Source of the DNA: Alectoria sarmentosa
Taxonomy: Eukaryota > Ascomycota > Lecanoromycetes > Lecanorales > Parmeliaceae
NCBI GenBank assembly: GCA_009733775.1
Contig: WOGZ01000008.1
Location: 186,001-250,000, forward strand
Length of the DNA stretch: 64,000 nt
Direction of reading: 5' to 3'
The notes under the pieces are model-generated. The model was not told the origin of the DNA. It made no database searches and worked only from the letters and a program-made list of their open reading frames with translations. Position numbers and translations under genes: made by a program. Positions 1 through 10,807 of this stretch are shown here, piece after piece (position 1 is the stretch's first letter; every line of letters begins with the position of its first letter).

Positions 1-1018
1 CAACGCTAGCGTTCTGCTTGATGTTGGCTTCATGACTGCTGTCATTGACGGTATACAGGTTGTGAATTGGGTCCAGAGTGAGGCCAAATGCTTGTTGGAA
101 CGCTTCACATGTCGATTCGGGAAGCCACAGGTACGGGACAGTTGAATCCACGAGCACATTGACGCCTTGGGACAGCAGGGGCATCTGGGTGGTTGAGTTG
201 GAGTAAGTGACAGACTGTAGGCCCACGACAAGCTGCCTCGTAACCTCAGGTGCGAAGGTAAAGGAGACATCATTGGGCACGAATCGTGAGGCGTCGTAGC
301 CACCTATTGTCAAGCTTCCGTTGATACCATTGTTCCCTATCAACAATTAATCGTGAGAACCTATGATGTTTGAGGCAGCCTTACGATAAAAAGCACCAGC
401 TGTGTAACCAAATGACAGGCTGGGAATCAAGTTCTCGTTTCGGAGTGAGTCCAGGAAGCTTGGCGATGTATCGCTACCATCTGCGGTGAAGGAGATGTTC
501 TGGGAGGAGAGGCCTAAGCTGCCCAGGTAATAAGTGTTGGTCTCAATGGCAGCTATCACTTGATGATCCAGGGATACATTGGCGACTCCGGACTGACCAG
601 GGACCCCGATAGTATCGTAGCCAAAATCGCCAAGTTGGTTAGTGGCGCTGTATGGGTTGCCTAGGTTGGTCTCCGCTCCGAGCGAGTAGAGTGCATTGAC
701 GTTCCAGGTGGATGATTTTGTGGAGTCATACGCTCCACCTCGAGCTCCGGTACAATTCGCTGGATAGGCAGAACCGCAAGCCCCAGGTGCGACTACCCAG
801 GTTGACGACACCTCGGTCGACACCAGCACTTGGAGCTGTTGAGGAGGGTTGCCAACATTGATAAGGAACGAGGACCAAGGACCATCGTCACCAATGCTGC
901 CCAAAGGTACTACATCAGCGCCTGCCCTCGAAGCCTTTTGGCAATACACTGTGGATAGTGGTAGACATACAAATCCCCGCTTGGGTCAACCACGATGGGC
1001 GCAGCTTCGATTGACATT
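1..1018 (-). CDS. Pepsin-like aspartic protease homologue with degenerate active site (3' end outside window)
   Basis: This is a family A1 (pepsin-like) fold protein read leftwards and cut by the left edge. I place a start at the ATG at 1018 (MSIEAAPIVVDP), an intron near 925-970, a long exon to 385, an intron at 337-384 (GTAAGG..ATAG, 48 nt) and a third exon from 336 to the edge. The joined reading gives the family landmarks DDGPWSSFLINVG, TAGAFYR and GSLTIGGYDASRF, which supports the second intron. Both catalytic DTG motifs are altered: the first reads LVSTEVSSTWV, with Asp replaced by Ser and Gly by Glu, and the second LVDSTVPYLWLP, with DTG changed to DST. Catalysis is therefore unlikely; fungi do carry such inactive A1 relatives, often membrane-anchored. 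No signal peptide is visible at this start, so a further upstream exon may exist. Family is fairly sure; the 5' end is not. Confidence 0.8.
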
Positions 1019-2578
1019 ATGAATTATTGTTTTCAGCAAAAGATATAAACAGTGACAGTATAGTCATACAAGAGATGCGAGTAAAAGCTATAGGTAAGTA
1101 GAATGCATCGTATTTGATACTGGTAGTAACAATGCCGATGCCTGTGGGTAGAGAAAGAGAGATGTGGAAATAATATGCTGACCCTGTAGGCAGGATATTT
1201 TAATAAGAAGCGGCGGTGGGAGGGCACGAAAGAAAGAGGGAGGTTATGGTCGAGTGGTGGAGTGAAGAGTGAATGGAAGGGCCCAGAGCATGGGGATGGA
1301 AATGGGAAATGGGAATGGGTGTGGTCCGAACAATGATGATGAAAATAATGGGCAACATGAACCACATGGCGTGGGATGCGGAAGCGATGGCCTTCTTATT
1401 TCTTGGAAAAGCTTGGGCTTCTTGGGCTGAAAGCATGCATCCTCGAAAGAATTGCTTGCGCAAGCCCCTCTTTTCCATGTCGCCAACATTTGGTTTTTGT
1501 TTTATTTAATTTTATTTTGTTCTGTTTTGTTTTGCCATTAATAATAATAGAAACATTCTGTGTACAGAGCATACCGGTAATCCTTTCACATCCCGCTTAC
1601 CTTTGCCTGTGTTGATTCCGATACTTATCAACAGCTTTACTCTACGACTGACCGACAGGGCAATCTCGTTGATTGCCATGTGGCAGCCCGTCTCGTCTTG
1701 AGGGATCATCCATTGCCGGCACCACCGGTAATTCTCTCCCATGGTCAAGAGAAGGGCTGAGGCCAGGAGAGGGGGGGCATGATAGCGGGGTAACCTAGCT
1801 ATCGATCAGGTGATGTAGGGATGTTGGCACCGATCGACGGGATAGAGGCTATGATAAGCACTAGGTTCCCTTAAGGCTTAGCCTGGGATCCTTATTCTTA
1901 CTCGTCTTCCTTTCCAACTCCTCTTTTCTTCTCTTCACCCCACCACCTCAACGGCTGATGTGAGATAAATAGCGCAAGACTCATCACACTCATCCAATGA
2001 CACTGTCAACTTTCTCCGAGCTGCAGAGGTGCCAACTAAAAAGTAAGAAGTAGACTTCCTGCTCCCGGAATCCTACAGCGTCCTATCACCAGAAACTAGA
2101 ACATGCCCGAAAAAGTCTTGCGAATCTCACCGCTCAGCAACAGCCCCAACCGCATCTCTTCGCATCTAGTGACGGGAGAAGGTATACTCATGGCGCCATG
2201 GCCGAAAAGGAAGGTGTGAAGTGCCATGGATCCAAAAGTCCAGTCAGCGGCCCGAATGTCCAAGCACTCGCACCTTCGATACTTAGCTTCGATAGCTCGG
2301 ATAGCGCCATAGAGGTTTCCAAAGCGGTAGGCCCTTCAAAAGACTGAGGCTTCCCGATACCGTGATGCGTCAGTTCGTGCAAGCCCCCGACCCGATGGTG
2401 TTGCGACGTACCTGATCCCTGGGAAGAAGATCATTCGGCCTAGCTCTGGAAGTGGAGGCTATTGTGGACGCAATATATGAAAGTTCATTGCCCAAATAAC
2501 GTAGATCGTACAACGTCTGCTTCCACAGAATTCTGTCGCTACCTTAGTTCTGAGTTGTCCGTAAGAAAATAGTAGGCA
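1019..2578. other. Intergenic region, no gene supported
   Basis: This stretch separates two divergently transcribed genes and should hold both promoters. It contains several short frames on both strands but none with family resemblance or credible splice-linked continuation. A missing signal-peptide exon of the protease-like gene to the left could lie in the first few hundred bases; a short hydrophobic reading on the minus strand near 1290-1370 (MWFMLPIIFIIIV) is one weak candidate. A T-rich tract lies at about 1500-1545. Confidence 0.5.
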
Positions 2579-4147
2579 ATGTCTTCATTCTCGTGGCTTC
2601 TCTTCTTCGCAATAAGCTTGCTGCAGAACCCTGCCCTTTGCGTTCCTCAAGGTACGGTTTTTTGTTTGGTCGACTTCTTAGGTCTTCACAAAGCTAATAA
2701 TCTGTGAACCAGGAGCACTCATCACAGGCACCGAAGCAAGTGATTTCCTACCATCAGCGGCCCCGGACTTGGCCGGGCCAGACAGTGCCTCCGCATCGGG
2801 CTGTGGCGGCTGCTATTTGATCGCGGACGTCGCTGGTTAGATTGATGCACGGACCGAATGGTGGAGATACTATTGCTGAATCGCGTTCAATAGGAGTCGT
2901 GTGGTATCAGGAAGTGTTTATAAACACAGCCGCCACCGCCATAGTGTCAGTGGGCGTTGGAAATGGCACGAGAGCGACCAGAACATCAATACAACAGAAT
3001 GAGGGTCAGCTCACTGTCGGCAACCCGACGGCCACAGAAAGTTCGGTTGCTTTGACGCAGATAAATTTCCAACCGACTGCCAAGGTTGGAGGAGCTGAAT
3101 TGTACGTACGACCGCCATTATTTCGTAGTACCGACACTGATTTCAGTCAGGACGTCACCCACCGCTTACAATGTCTTTACCGGTATGACTTGTGAGCAGC
3201 TTCTTGACGAATCATCAGCTACTGACACATCTGCAGCATATTCCATAACGTCCGTGTATACATCGAATGGATTATGTGTCACAACTTCTGGATCCGCTAT
3301 TCAGGTTTCCCCCGCTTATTCGGAAATATTGACCTCTGCGAACGGCCAAGTCACTCTCGATGCGAACGGACAGCAATCGTTCATCGAATATTTGGGGTTT
3401 AGCACTTGCTCAGGTGGAGGAGAAAATGTCGTTGCGACGGCATTGGTTCAGGTCACCAATACGACGACCACGACTACAAGCACATTCTCGAATGTGCCGT
3501 TAGCTGCTGTTGTAGCCAGTCTGACTATAGCTCCAGTAAGCTTTCCCAACCACAGGATCCACTTTCAGGATTGGATGTGCTCTGCTATCCAGTGGACTCT
3601 GTCCTGAATGTCTCGACTTTATCGACCCTTGTGAGAGCCTAAGTTCAATCAGTTGTGCTGATCACTATCTCTCCAGCAATCGGTCCCCGCTGCAGCGCCC
3701 GGAGCCACTACCGCCGCCCCATCGACCACGATCTTCCCCTCCGTTGGTGGTAAGCAAAATTTCCACATGTAATACTCCTATCTTAAAGCTGTTTCCGAGT
3801 CTCAATTCATCTTTCTATTACATCATTTGCTTGAGGCTCTTTCAATGGCTTCAACGTTGCTCGTGAAGGGCAAGACTGACTTCGAAAATCTAGTACCGGA
3901 GATTGTCATAGGCAACAAGACGGTTACTCCCACCCCAAACCCTATCGGCCTGTCGATCTTCAATGGTACGTTCACCGGTCACCCCGTTACGGCAACGGTC
4001 AGCGGCGTTGCGTATCCCACAGGAACAAACTTCCCCATCACCCCAGAAATTTTTCAAGGAAGGGGAACATTGAATAAAGTCGATGCTTGGTTGGCGGTAT
4101 GGATAACGGGTTTCCTGGGAATGGGAGCGTTGCTGTACTATCTGTAG
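2579..4147 (+). CDS. Secreted Ser/Thr/Ala-rich protein with hydrophobic C-terminus, probably membrane- or GPI-anchored
   Basis: I do not recognise a family. The start at 2579 opens a clear signal peptide (MSSFSWLLFFAISLLQ followed by NPALC). Proposed exons are 2579-2651, 2713-2835, 2894-3101, 3151-3535, 3677-3749 and a last exon ending at the stop at 4147. The first four introns are phase-consistent and have GT..AG ends. The fifth boundary is unresolved: the phase-correct acceptor at 3788 would make a 39-nt intron, short for this genome. The mature protein is rich in Ser, Thr, Ala and Val, with a run of six Thr and several N-glycosylation sequons. The C-terminus (WLAVWITGFLGMGALLYYL) is a hydrophobic segment ending the chain, as in a tail anchor or a GPI-attachment signal. 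A cell-wall or surface protein is likely. Confidence 0.6.
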
Positions 4148-4984
4148 AGTATAGGAATAAGGATTAGGGGTCAATCGATAGATAAAACTAATGTTGAAGT
4201 GAATGGATGATGTTTATGATCAATTGTCCAAATTCCTTCAACATGTCTAAAGTTGTTGTTAGGAACCTTCAGGAGGTGCGAGTGTTTGACCAAGTGGACA
4301 GGCGGGAAGTAGGTACCTGCATCCGTGCCGAAGGGGCGTGCTGCCACTTCAGTTGCATTTTCATCGATCGATCCTTGCTTAATGGATGCATGCGCAGACA
4401 AATTTCGTCATTCCATCTAGCGTTAGGGCGCACCCTGTAGCCTTACTCGTAGGGCTGCTAAGAACCTTCCGCCAAGCCTTCTTCTTGAGTGATTCTCCAA
4501 GAGATTTCGAGAGGCATTGCAAATCTATTCTCAGGAACGTCATCTCTTGTACATCTTTGCTTCTCGATTGAAACAGTGTTTTTCACAACTCGAGCCTCTG
4601 ACGGATGATTCACTAAGCCAATTCGTGCAGGTCGATTGTATGGACTCGAGGAGTGCAAAGGCATCATTCCCTAATTTCCATGACGATGAATGCGTCCTGA
4701 TGCTTCAACAATCCCAAGATCATAGCACAAATCCATGTTCTGAGATTGAAGGCACTCACCCTACTTGGCTGACAAGCTTATAAACCAACCATCTGTCTGA
4801 TCGACCACCATCGTAAAACATCCCCTTGCAACATTGGAGTAGTCGGCTCGAGTGGAGGATGCCTACTGCGAAATTCACCTTCTTTGTCTATCTATTATGA
4901 CACGACAAGTTCTACTCCGTCCACACTGTTGCAATTGAGGTCAGACTCTGACTTAGTCTCCGAAAACGTTATTACCAATATTAC
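4148..4984. other. Gap between surface-protein gene and kinase relic
   Basis: Only short frames without recognisable content. The right end may include non-recognisable remains of the 5' part of the decayed kinase gene that follows. Confidence 0.4.
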
Positions 4985-5635
4985 CAGAATGGTGCCCAAA
5001 ACGAGCCCATATCCCTCCGTCTCCTTGGCCTCAACTCTGGCACCTCAAGGGTCGGCGTCGACTGCGTCTGTGTCACTTCACCCAAGCCTCACCTACGTCT
5101 CCCTTCCTCTTCAAGATTCTCAGATACGACTATATGAAGAACCATCCCTTCTTTACCCATCCACTACCCAAGACAACCGGTCAAGAATTCTTCGGCGAAG
5201 ACAAGGCAATCAAACCTTTCAAGATTTGCACACATGCTGGTCTATCGCCTGAGGATACAGTGGCAATGATTACAAGAATAATGGCCCAGGCCATCGTGCA
5301 CCCATACCGCACCTGGGTCCCAAAAGACAAAGGAGGCAAGCTTGGATATAGAAAAGGTTTACATGTGCGGTAGTGGAGCTTTCAGTCCCAACATATGGAG
5401 CTACATGTGACTTTGCTGGACGAGTCAGACGTTGGCGGAGAAGCGAGAGAGGCTCTTACATTCGCCTTCCAGTGCACTAGTAGCGCCGCAAAGAGCTAAG
5501 ACGAGAACACCGACTTTTATAGGAAAGACCTCACCAGGAAGTAATTATAGGGAGCTGATGAGGAAGAGTGTGGCTTTTGGTGGGAATCTTGAGGGTGAAC
5601 TACCCCCTGTCAAGGAAATGGTACTTGAACGGTGA
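4985..5635 (+). pseudogene. Decayed anhydro-N-acetylmuramic acid kinase (AnmK-like) gene
   Basis: Pieces of a fungal AnmK homologue are present in order but in different frames. At 5009-5056 a nucleotide-binding N-terminus reads SLRLLGLNSGTS, where the usual following Met-Asp is Arg-Val. After about 60 bases the sequence jumps to the middle-late part of the family: YDYMKNHPFFTHPLPKTTG with GLSPEDTVAMITRI (about 5124-5290), so roughly 200 residues appear deleted. A frame change then gives EKVYMCGSGAFSPNIWSYM (about 5350-5408) ending in a stop. Another frame holds EAREALTFAFQ (about 5441-5475), and yet another the C-terminus KTSPGSNYRELMRK to LPPVKEMVLER, ending at 5635. AnmK phosphorylates anhydro-MurNAc in bacterial peptidoglycan recycling; fungal copies are thought to be of bacterial origin. 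With one big deletion and at least two frame breaks the copy cannot be functional. Confidence 0.8.
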
Positions 5636-5935
5636 TGGGGCAATTATAGACACAGGTAGAAGTCAAGGAAAAAATAAGTTCGAAAATGGCCGGAGGCCAT
5701 GGGAGTTGTCTCGTTAAATCAGGTTTGAGTCCGCGCAACGAGGGCTTACGTTGCTTCATGTGGCAGTCGTAGAGCCCAGTCGCTCCTCCTGAACTCGCAG
5801 TCTTCTAGTGTCGTCTTCCCGTTGTTCTTGCTATTTGGAGGGTTCTAGGTCAACAGTGCTTGCTTCTTCTCATCGATCATCTCCATCTCCGTCAGTATTC
5901 CATCAATCAATCACGTTTAATCTGCATTATTTACA

Positions 5936-7532
5936 ATGTGCAATGACCCAGACTACCCTCAAGTTTCAATTGCATCTCCGTCCGACCTTGCGAGACTGTC
6001 GGAAATCCATGGCCGAGTGTCTTTCGCTGACCCTCTGGCCCGTTGTACAGTCAAGCAGCCCCACACTTTGGTCAAATACATTGATGTCGGTCTTTTTCAC
6101 TACGGTCAAGCCTTCGCCAACAACGATGCCTTCGTGTTGAAAGCGACCAACAAGACCTCGGGCGAAATAGTCGGCTGTGCATGGTTGCAGCTATATGGTC
6201 TTCGCGAAGAGGATACGAACTGGGCTACATTGTGCCAGTCTGGCTTCCCGCTACCCGATGTCATGAGGAGGGATAAGTATTATGATATACATACGGAAAT
6301 ACATAGGCGGCGTCTGAGGGCTCTCAGCAGGAACTGGATGCCGCATTACTGTAAGTGCAAGAATTTCGCTCTTTACCACCATAAAGTGAAAGGACTGGCT
6401 ACTAGTACTGGGCAACCCGACGACTAATATGTGCCGGATAGGTATCAGAGCACTCGATATCCTCAACAATCTTCCTCCTGTTCGCCGAAAGCTAATTCAC
6501 AGAGAGCTGATTTCATTTGCATCGCAATTAATGCCTGATCATGTTTTCTTTGCCCATCACTCGCAAGCATCAGAGATGATGACCTCCTTCCGAGAGGAAG
6601 AGTGGGAGTCCGCAGGGAATATAGTTTTGGAATTGGGAAATTGTCCACCCGAGAATAAGAAACTGAGATGTTGGTTGAGACCAAGGGCAGGGGAACCGCT
6701 TTCTCAGGCATCGCTGTCTCGAGTAGCCCATTCTTTGCAGCCAGGCCGGGAACGTATCACAGATTGGCTGAGTCAGGTGGCTCCTGGCTTTGGCCCTATC
6801 ACAACAGACCCTGCTATTCGTGTCAATCCACACAACTCGAATCTCGATCCAAGACAGGCCTACAGTCCATTCTTCAAACCGAAGACGTGCTCTAGTGTGA
6901 TCGAATCCGCTCAAAGTGCACTGCAGCAAGATATGATACCAGAGATACAAAATCCAAGACCGGCGACTTCTAACCAGCATGATTGGGGATACGACGATTT
7001 CCTGCCAGATTGGGGTCAAGGTGTAGGTGCGCAATTTCAATACCCTCTATTCCATCAGGAGCGGCAGTATCAGCAACCTCAACAAGGCCAGCTGGCGCAG
7101 ACAAACGAGCCATCGCAGCCACGTCAGCAAATCCCGCCAACGTCTGAACCATTGCAGTTTCTGCTGCCACAACAGACTGACAACCAAGCGGTCTCGTCCC
7201 CTCCAAAGCCTCCGGCCCCATATCCTATCATCATCGTCAATTTCCTCGCTAACGGTGTCCGGCCATTCGACATTGACGGAGGGTACTGCTCCGGGTTTCA
7301 ATACCTCTCGTACTTCGACATCTCGATTGCGGTGACAGTAAGCTATTTGATGAGAAAATTTCGTCTACAGAATGCGGGAATGAAGGGCATTACTGTGATG
7401 CTCGTGCGCGGACAAGGTTTCTGGGGTGCCGGGATGACTATCTTGGAGGATAGCGAGATGGCGGAGAAGACGTTGGCAGAGTTGGGGTGGGGCTGGGAAT
7501 GGGATACGGTTTGGTTGGCTGTGGAAATGTAA
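5936..7532 (+). CDS. Two-exon protein with GNAT-like N-terminal half and Gln-rich linker
   Basis: Exons 5936-6350 and 6442-7532 with a 91-nt intron (GTAAGT..GATAG) give 501 residues. The first exon resembles the front of fungal GNAT-type N-acetyltransferases: an R/S-x-L-x-x-I-H opening, then NNDAFVLKATNKTSGEIVG and CAWLQLYG, the strand 3-4 hairpin of that fold. The usual acetyl-CoA loop (Q/R-x-x-G-x-G/A) is not seen after the splice; instead the second exon reads SFASQLMPDHVFFAHHSQ, then a low-complexity Gln/Pro-rich stretch (residues about 330-400), then a compact C-terminal domain. So this may be a divergent, non-catalytic relative or simply an unknown fungal protein. The splice phase fits and the stop is at 7532. 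Function unknown; I am confident that it is a real gene, less so of the fold. Confidence 0.65.
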
Positions 7533-7583
7533 ATGGCCGAGAACGTGCTGTGCTACAGATTCATGAGTTTGATTCCTCCGGCT

Positions 7584-7643
7584 TCGTGAAACTTTCGACT
7601 TTCGGGAAACAGGTATCTTTCGACTTTCGTGAAACAGGTATCA
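7584..7643. repeat. Two-copy direct repeat of about 25 bp downstream of the GNAT-like gene
   Basis: The string CTTTCGACTTTCG[G/T]GAAACAG occurs twice, about 25-30 bases apart, followed each time by GTAT. It lies in the 3' flank of the preceding gene. No function can be assigned. Confidence 0.6.
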
Positions 7644-7855
7644 TAATGGTACGTGAATGTTGTACATGTGCTCCAAAAAATCGCTATCATGTCCGCGTGC
7701 ACATCTTCCTCCAAATCCTCCACATGATCCCTCTGGCCGGTCTTGAATAACCATCTCAGCTCCTATGCCCTGTCAGCAATCAGCCCATCCAAACAACCAG
7801 CCACTCACTCCCTCTTCTACCCCCCAAAAAACGCTCCGAGGCATGGGACAATAAC

Positions 7856-8329
7856 TCACAAAAGCGCCAAGGTGATATCTCCCCTGATACTCGCCTTGAG
7901 CTCCAACTCGATATCCAAATTCAACTCCAACCGCAACTTCAACCCATCCTGCTTCGTCATCTCCTCGCTCTGCCCGCCGCCGCCGCCCTCCTCCTTCTTC
8001 TTCCTCTCCTCCCCCGTCCCCTGATTCATTGGCTTCCCGCCCCGCACCGGCACGGATTGTTTCTTGTCGTCGCCGCCAATGTGCTGCTGCAAGGCGCCGC
8101 CTTTTGCATCGGGGGCGGATGATTCTTCTTCTTCTTCTTCTTCTTCGCCGTCTTCGTTAAGAGAGGGCATCTGCCGTTTCTGTTCTTGGGATTTCAATTG
8201 CTGGGCTTTTCGGCGGCGGGCGCGGCGCGATTGGGAGCGTGTGCGTTTGCCGGGTGTGTCTGAGATTTCCGAGTCGGTTGTTGTTTCTTTGGTTGGGGAG
8301 GATTTTTGGGGGGTGTCGTTGGTGGACAT
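7856..8329 (-). CDS. Small basic/acidic low-complexity protein with conserved C-terminal motif (paralogue A)
   Basis: A single exon of 157 residues, ATG at 8329, stop at 7856. The N-terminal two thirds are disordered: Ser/Thr/Lys-rich, an Arg-rich patch (KRTRSQSRRARRRKAQQ), a nine-residue acidic run encoded by GAA/GAG repeats, and Gly-rich spacers. The last 28 residues form a distinct alternating motif, ELNLDIELELKASIRGDIT followed by LALL and the stop. The same motif ends the gene at 9279-10010 on the opposite strand (ELNLDLEIELKAKIRGDIT), with the rest of the two proteins unalignable by eye. Alternating charged and hydrophobic residues suggest an amphipathic beta-type or self-association segment. 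I recall similar tails on other fungal proteins, but no function. A real gene is likely. Confidence 0.7.
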   Translation of the reverse strand: MSTNDTPQKSSPTKETTTDSEISDTPGKRTRSQSRRARRRKAQQLKSQEQKRQMPSLNEDGEEEEEEEESSAPDAKGGALQQHIGGDDKKQSVPVRGGKPMNQGTGEERKKKEEGGGGGQSEEMTKQDGLKLRLELNLDIELELKASIRGDITLALL

Positions 8330-9278
8330 GGTGGGGTCTTGTGGGTGCCTGGGAGGAGGGGTGGAGGGGTTTTGGATGCTCGTGAGGGTGATGCACTGGG
8401 GTGTGGGTGTAGATGAGGAGGCTGTTTTGGAGGGTCCAGATGCTTCGGTGGTTGCACCCGTGGGTATAGGATTTTAACTCGAAAGGACTGCGATGAAGAT
8501 CAGGGGGGTCAAAAGAAGTCTATCGCGAAGTTTGTTTCCCAAATAGAAGTGCGTGACGCTTCGATGGAGGTTTGTTGTCAGCCATTTTGATGTTTCGCGA
8601 TAGCGAAGACCGTCATGGCAGCAGGGATCTGGGCCTGGTTCGGAAATTTTGTGCCAAGGTTCAGCCACCGGAGATCCCTCTACTTCACGTTTCCCCACGT
8701 TTTTGGCAGCGGCCAACGAGCACATTTTCCACGTGCTTCCTAGCATCAATACACTGGCAGAGACGATGACTGAACATTGTATATCTCGTGTTTATTCTGG
8801 AGTTGCAGGATTCAGCGTGTCAGAGCATCTCCAGACATCTCGAAATGCATCCTCCAGAAATTCAAATGTCAGTGTTCTCGCCCAACGCCACACAGCTCTT
8901 ACTTTCGGCAGGGATTCGGCAGCCAAATCGTCGACTATGCACCCGGATTGGCTGTTGATCTCGTGCCCCTGTCGGCTTTCACCAATCCGAAGCCATGAAA
9001 CGCTGCGCGCTGACGGCAGATTGGAGGGCAGGGGTGTTGCGCCTCAAGTGGCTAGGCTCGGAGGAAGAGTATCAGAAAACGTCATGTTTTGCGATTTCGT
9101 CCTTTCCTGCCATCTCTCTTGTTTCGTTTATTTTTACCCATAGCCTTTCTACGTTGTGTTGATCATCTTGTCTTCTTGTCTGTTCGAAATCGCATCTCCT
9201 GCACCGAAAACGAGCAAATTCCAACAGCCCATATTGAATGCAGACACCCCCAAGCAGACTTCTTAAAAAGCTCCCCAG
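8330..9278. promoter_or_regulatory. Divergent intergenic region between the two motif-sharing paralogues
   Basis: About 950 bp lie between the two start codons, so both promoters must be here. Frames of up to 164 codons exist on the plus strand but have no recognisable content, begin in mid-region and overlap each other. A shared or bidirectional promoter is possible; no binding site is recognised. Confidence 0.4.
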
Positions 9279-10010
9279 ATGGCAGAAGAACAATCCCGCA
9301 CCGATGAAAACCAACCCGGCATTGGCTACAAGGTAGCAAGGGTCCCTAGCATAAATGCACAAACCTCGCAGAAGGCACAGGAGACCAAGCGCACACCACC
9401 AAAGTTGCCGAAGAAAAAGGGCTCGCAGCAGAACACACCCAAGAAGGAAACACAGAAAGGGGGTGAATCAGAACGGGAACCGTCACACGCGCCCGAGACG
9501 AACGGCAATACTCCTGCTTCACAATCACACTCTCGCCCACAAAGCAAGCGTAGGCAGAGTAGGGGAAGGGGCAGAAGTCAGGCGCCAGAGTCTGATACCG
9601 AGAGCATTGTACGCAGTGATCTGTCTGATGCGCAAGGTGGTCGCCGCAACAGGAATCGTAGGAAGAAGCCCACGAAAGAAGCGGCACCTCCTCAAACCAA
9701 CAAATACGGCGATGGGCCTCTCAATTCTCTCGACGAAGTGGGAGAAACCACCGTCGGAGCGTTGCCTTGTATCTCGGACACTGCAGGCGGTGTGACAGAT
9801 CAGGCTGGCCAGGCTGTAGGTCGTGCAAAAGATGAAGTTGGCAAGACGGTTGGTGGACTGACTGGTGGAGGGAAAAAGGGAGAAGGGAACGAAGGGAAGG
9901 ATGAAGGTAAGGGAGAGCAGCTGCGACTGAGGATCGAATTGAACTTGGATCTTGAGATCGAATTGAAGGCGAAAATTCGTGGAGATATTACTATCGGGTT
10001 GTTGAATTAG
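9279..10010 (+). CDS. Low-complexity protein with conserved C-terminal motif (paralogue B)
   Basis: A single exon of 243 residues with ATG at 9279 directly after a TCCCCAG context. The N-terminal half is disordered and rich in Lys, Gln, Pro and Arg (for example SKRRQSRGRGRSQ and GGRRNRNRRKKPTK). The middle (about residues 150-205) has spaced hydrophobics with repeated GG/VG steps (SDTAGGVTDQAGQAVGRAK, DEVGKTVGGLTG), reminiscent of LEA-like amphipathic helices. The C-terminus ELNLDLEIELKAKIRGDIT plus IGLLN matches that of the head-to-head neighbour. The arrangement suggests an inverted tandem duplication with fast divergence of everything but the tail. Role unknown. Confidence 0.75.
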   Translation: MAEEQSRTDENQPGIGYKVARVPSINAQTSQKAQETKRTPPKLPKKKGSQQNTPKKETQKGGESEREPSHAPETNGNTPASQSHSRPQSKRRQSRGRGRSQAPESDTESIVRSDLSDAQGGRRNRNRRKKPTKEAAPPQTNKYGDGPLNSLDEVGETTVGALPCISDTAGGVTDQAGQAVGRAKDEVGKTVGGLTGGGKKGEGNEGKDEGKGEQLRLRIELNLDLEIELKAKIRGDITIGLLN

Positions 10011-10807
10011 CGTGGTTACTTACCGAATATTCGATGTACGAGGACCGACATGATCTGCTGGCGTAGGAAGGAGTGGGTCTGGTTTTAAGCATGCGTAATG
10101 TTATCGATTGAATAAATGCAGATTAGAGGTATGAGACTGTGATTCTGGTATATGCCTGGAAATGATTGCACTATGTTCCACCAAGTATATCAATGCTGTG
10201 TGTTGTATTTTATACCCGCTATGTGTCCTCAACGGAGAAAGAAACTGTCTGAATGTGGTGATCTGCTCAAACATCTTGCCTGACGTGGCAATCGGCGATG
10301 GACCCAAGTAAAGAGTAATCTGGAACAATTATCAACAAGAGACCACTATGAAACGAAGTCGCGAATACGTGGATAGAAATGGCGAACAATGATTCGCTGA
10401 AGATCATCTAGAGCAGAAAGAGGGCTAGCGCCAGCATCTGGCCTTGTAAGGCTAAGCGAATTTCTCGCACCACTTGATTCTGGCTCAGCGGTATTTACAG
10501 CTCCAACTTTACGACTCGACAACCACAATCAACTATACGCCTGTGACCGCGCTGGTAGATGGCTAATTAGAAAAGGTGAGCACAACCAGATCTCCTCCTA
10601 CGACTTCTTCCTCCGGCGACTGTACCTACGTGCAGCGACTTTCGATCCAGCAGCTTCGTGCCCGGCGCTCAATTACAAACTGCTCGCCTGGCAGCCTGAC
10701 TCCGTTCAAAATCAACTCACAAATCATCTCCATAAATTACAGCATAGCAGACTTTCGAAAACTTGACTAACCAACCAATCTACAGCCGTCACTGATCCTC
10801 CGTAATC
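10011..10807. other. 3' flank of paralogue B and promoter/leader of eS8
   Basis: No coding content is supported. The right half is pyrimidine- and ACAA-rich directly upstream of the ribosomal protein ATG at 10808, as is usual for a strongly expressed fungal gene, and may hold a leader intron. Confidence 0.4.

Noticed and set aside
8649..9143. A 164-codon plus-strand frame between the two paralogues.
   Set aside because: No recognisable content, no family features, and it fills what must be the promoter region of both genes.
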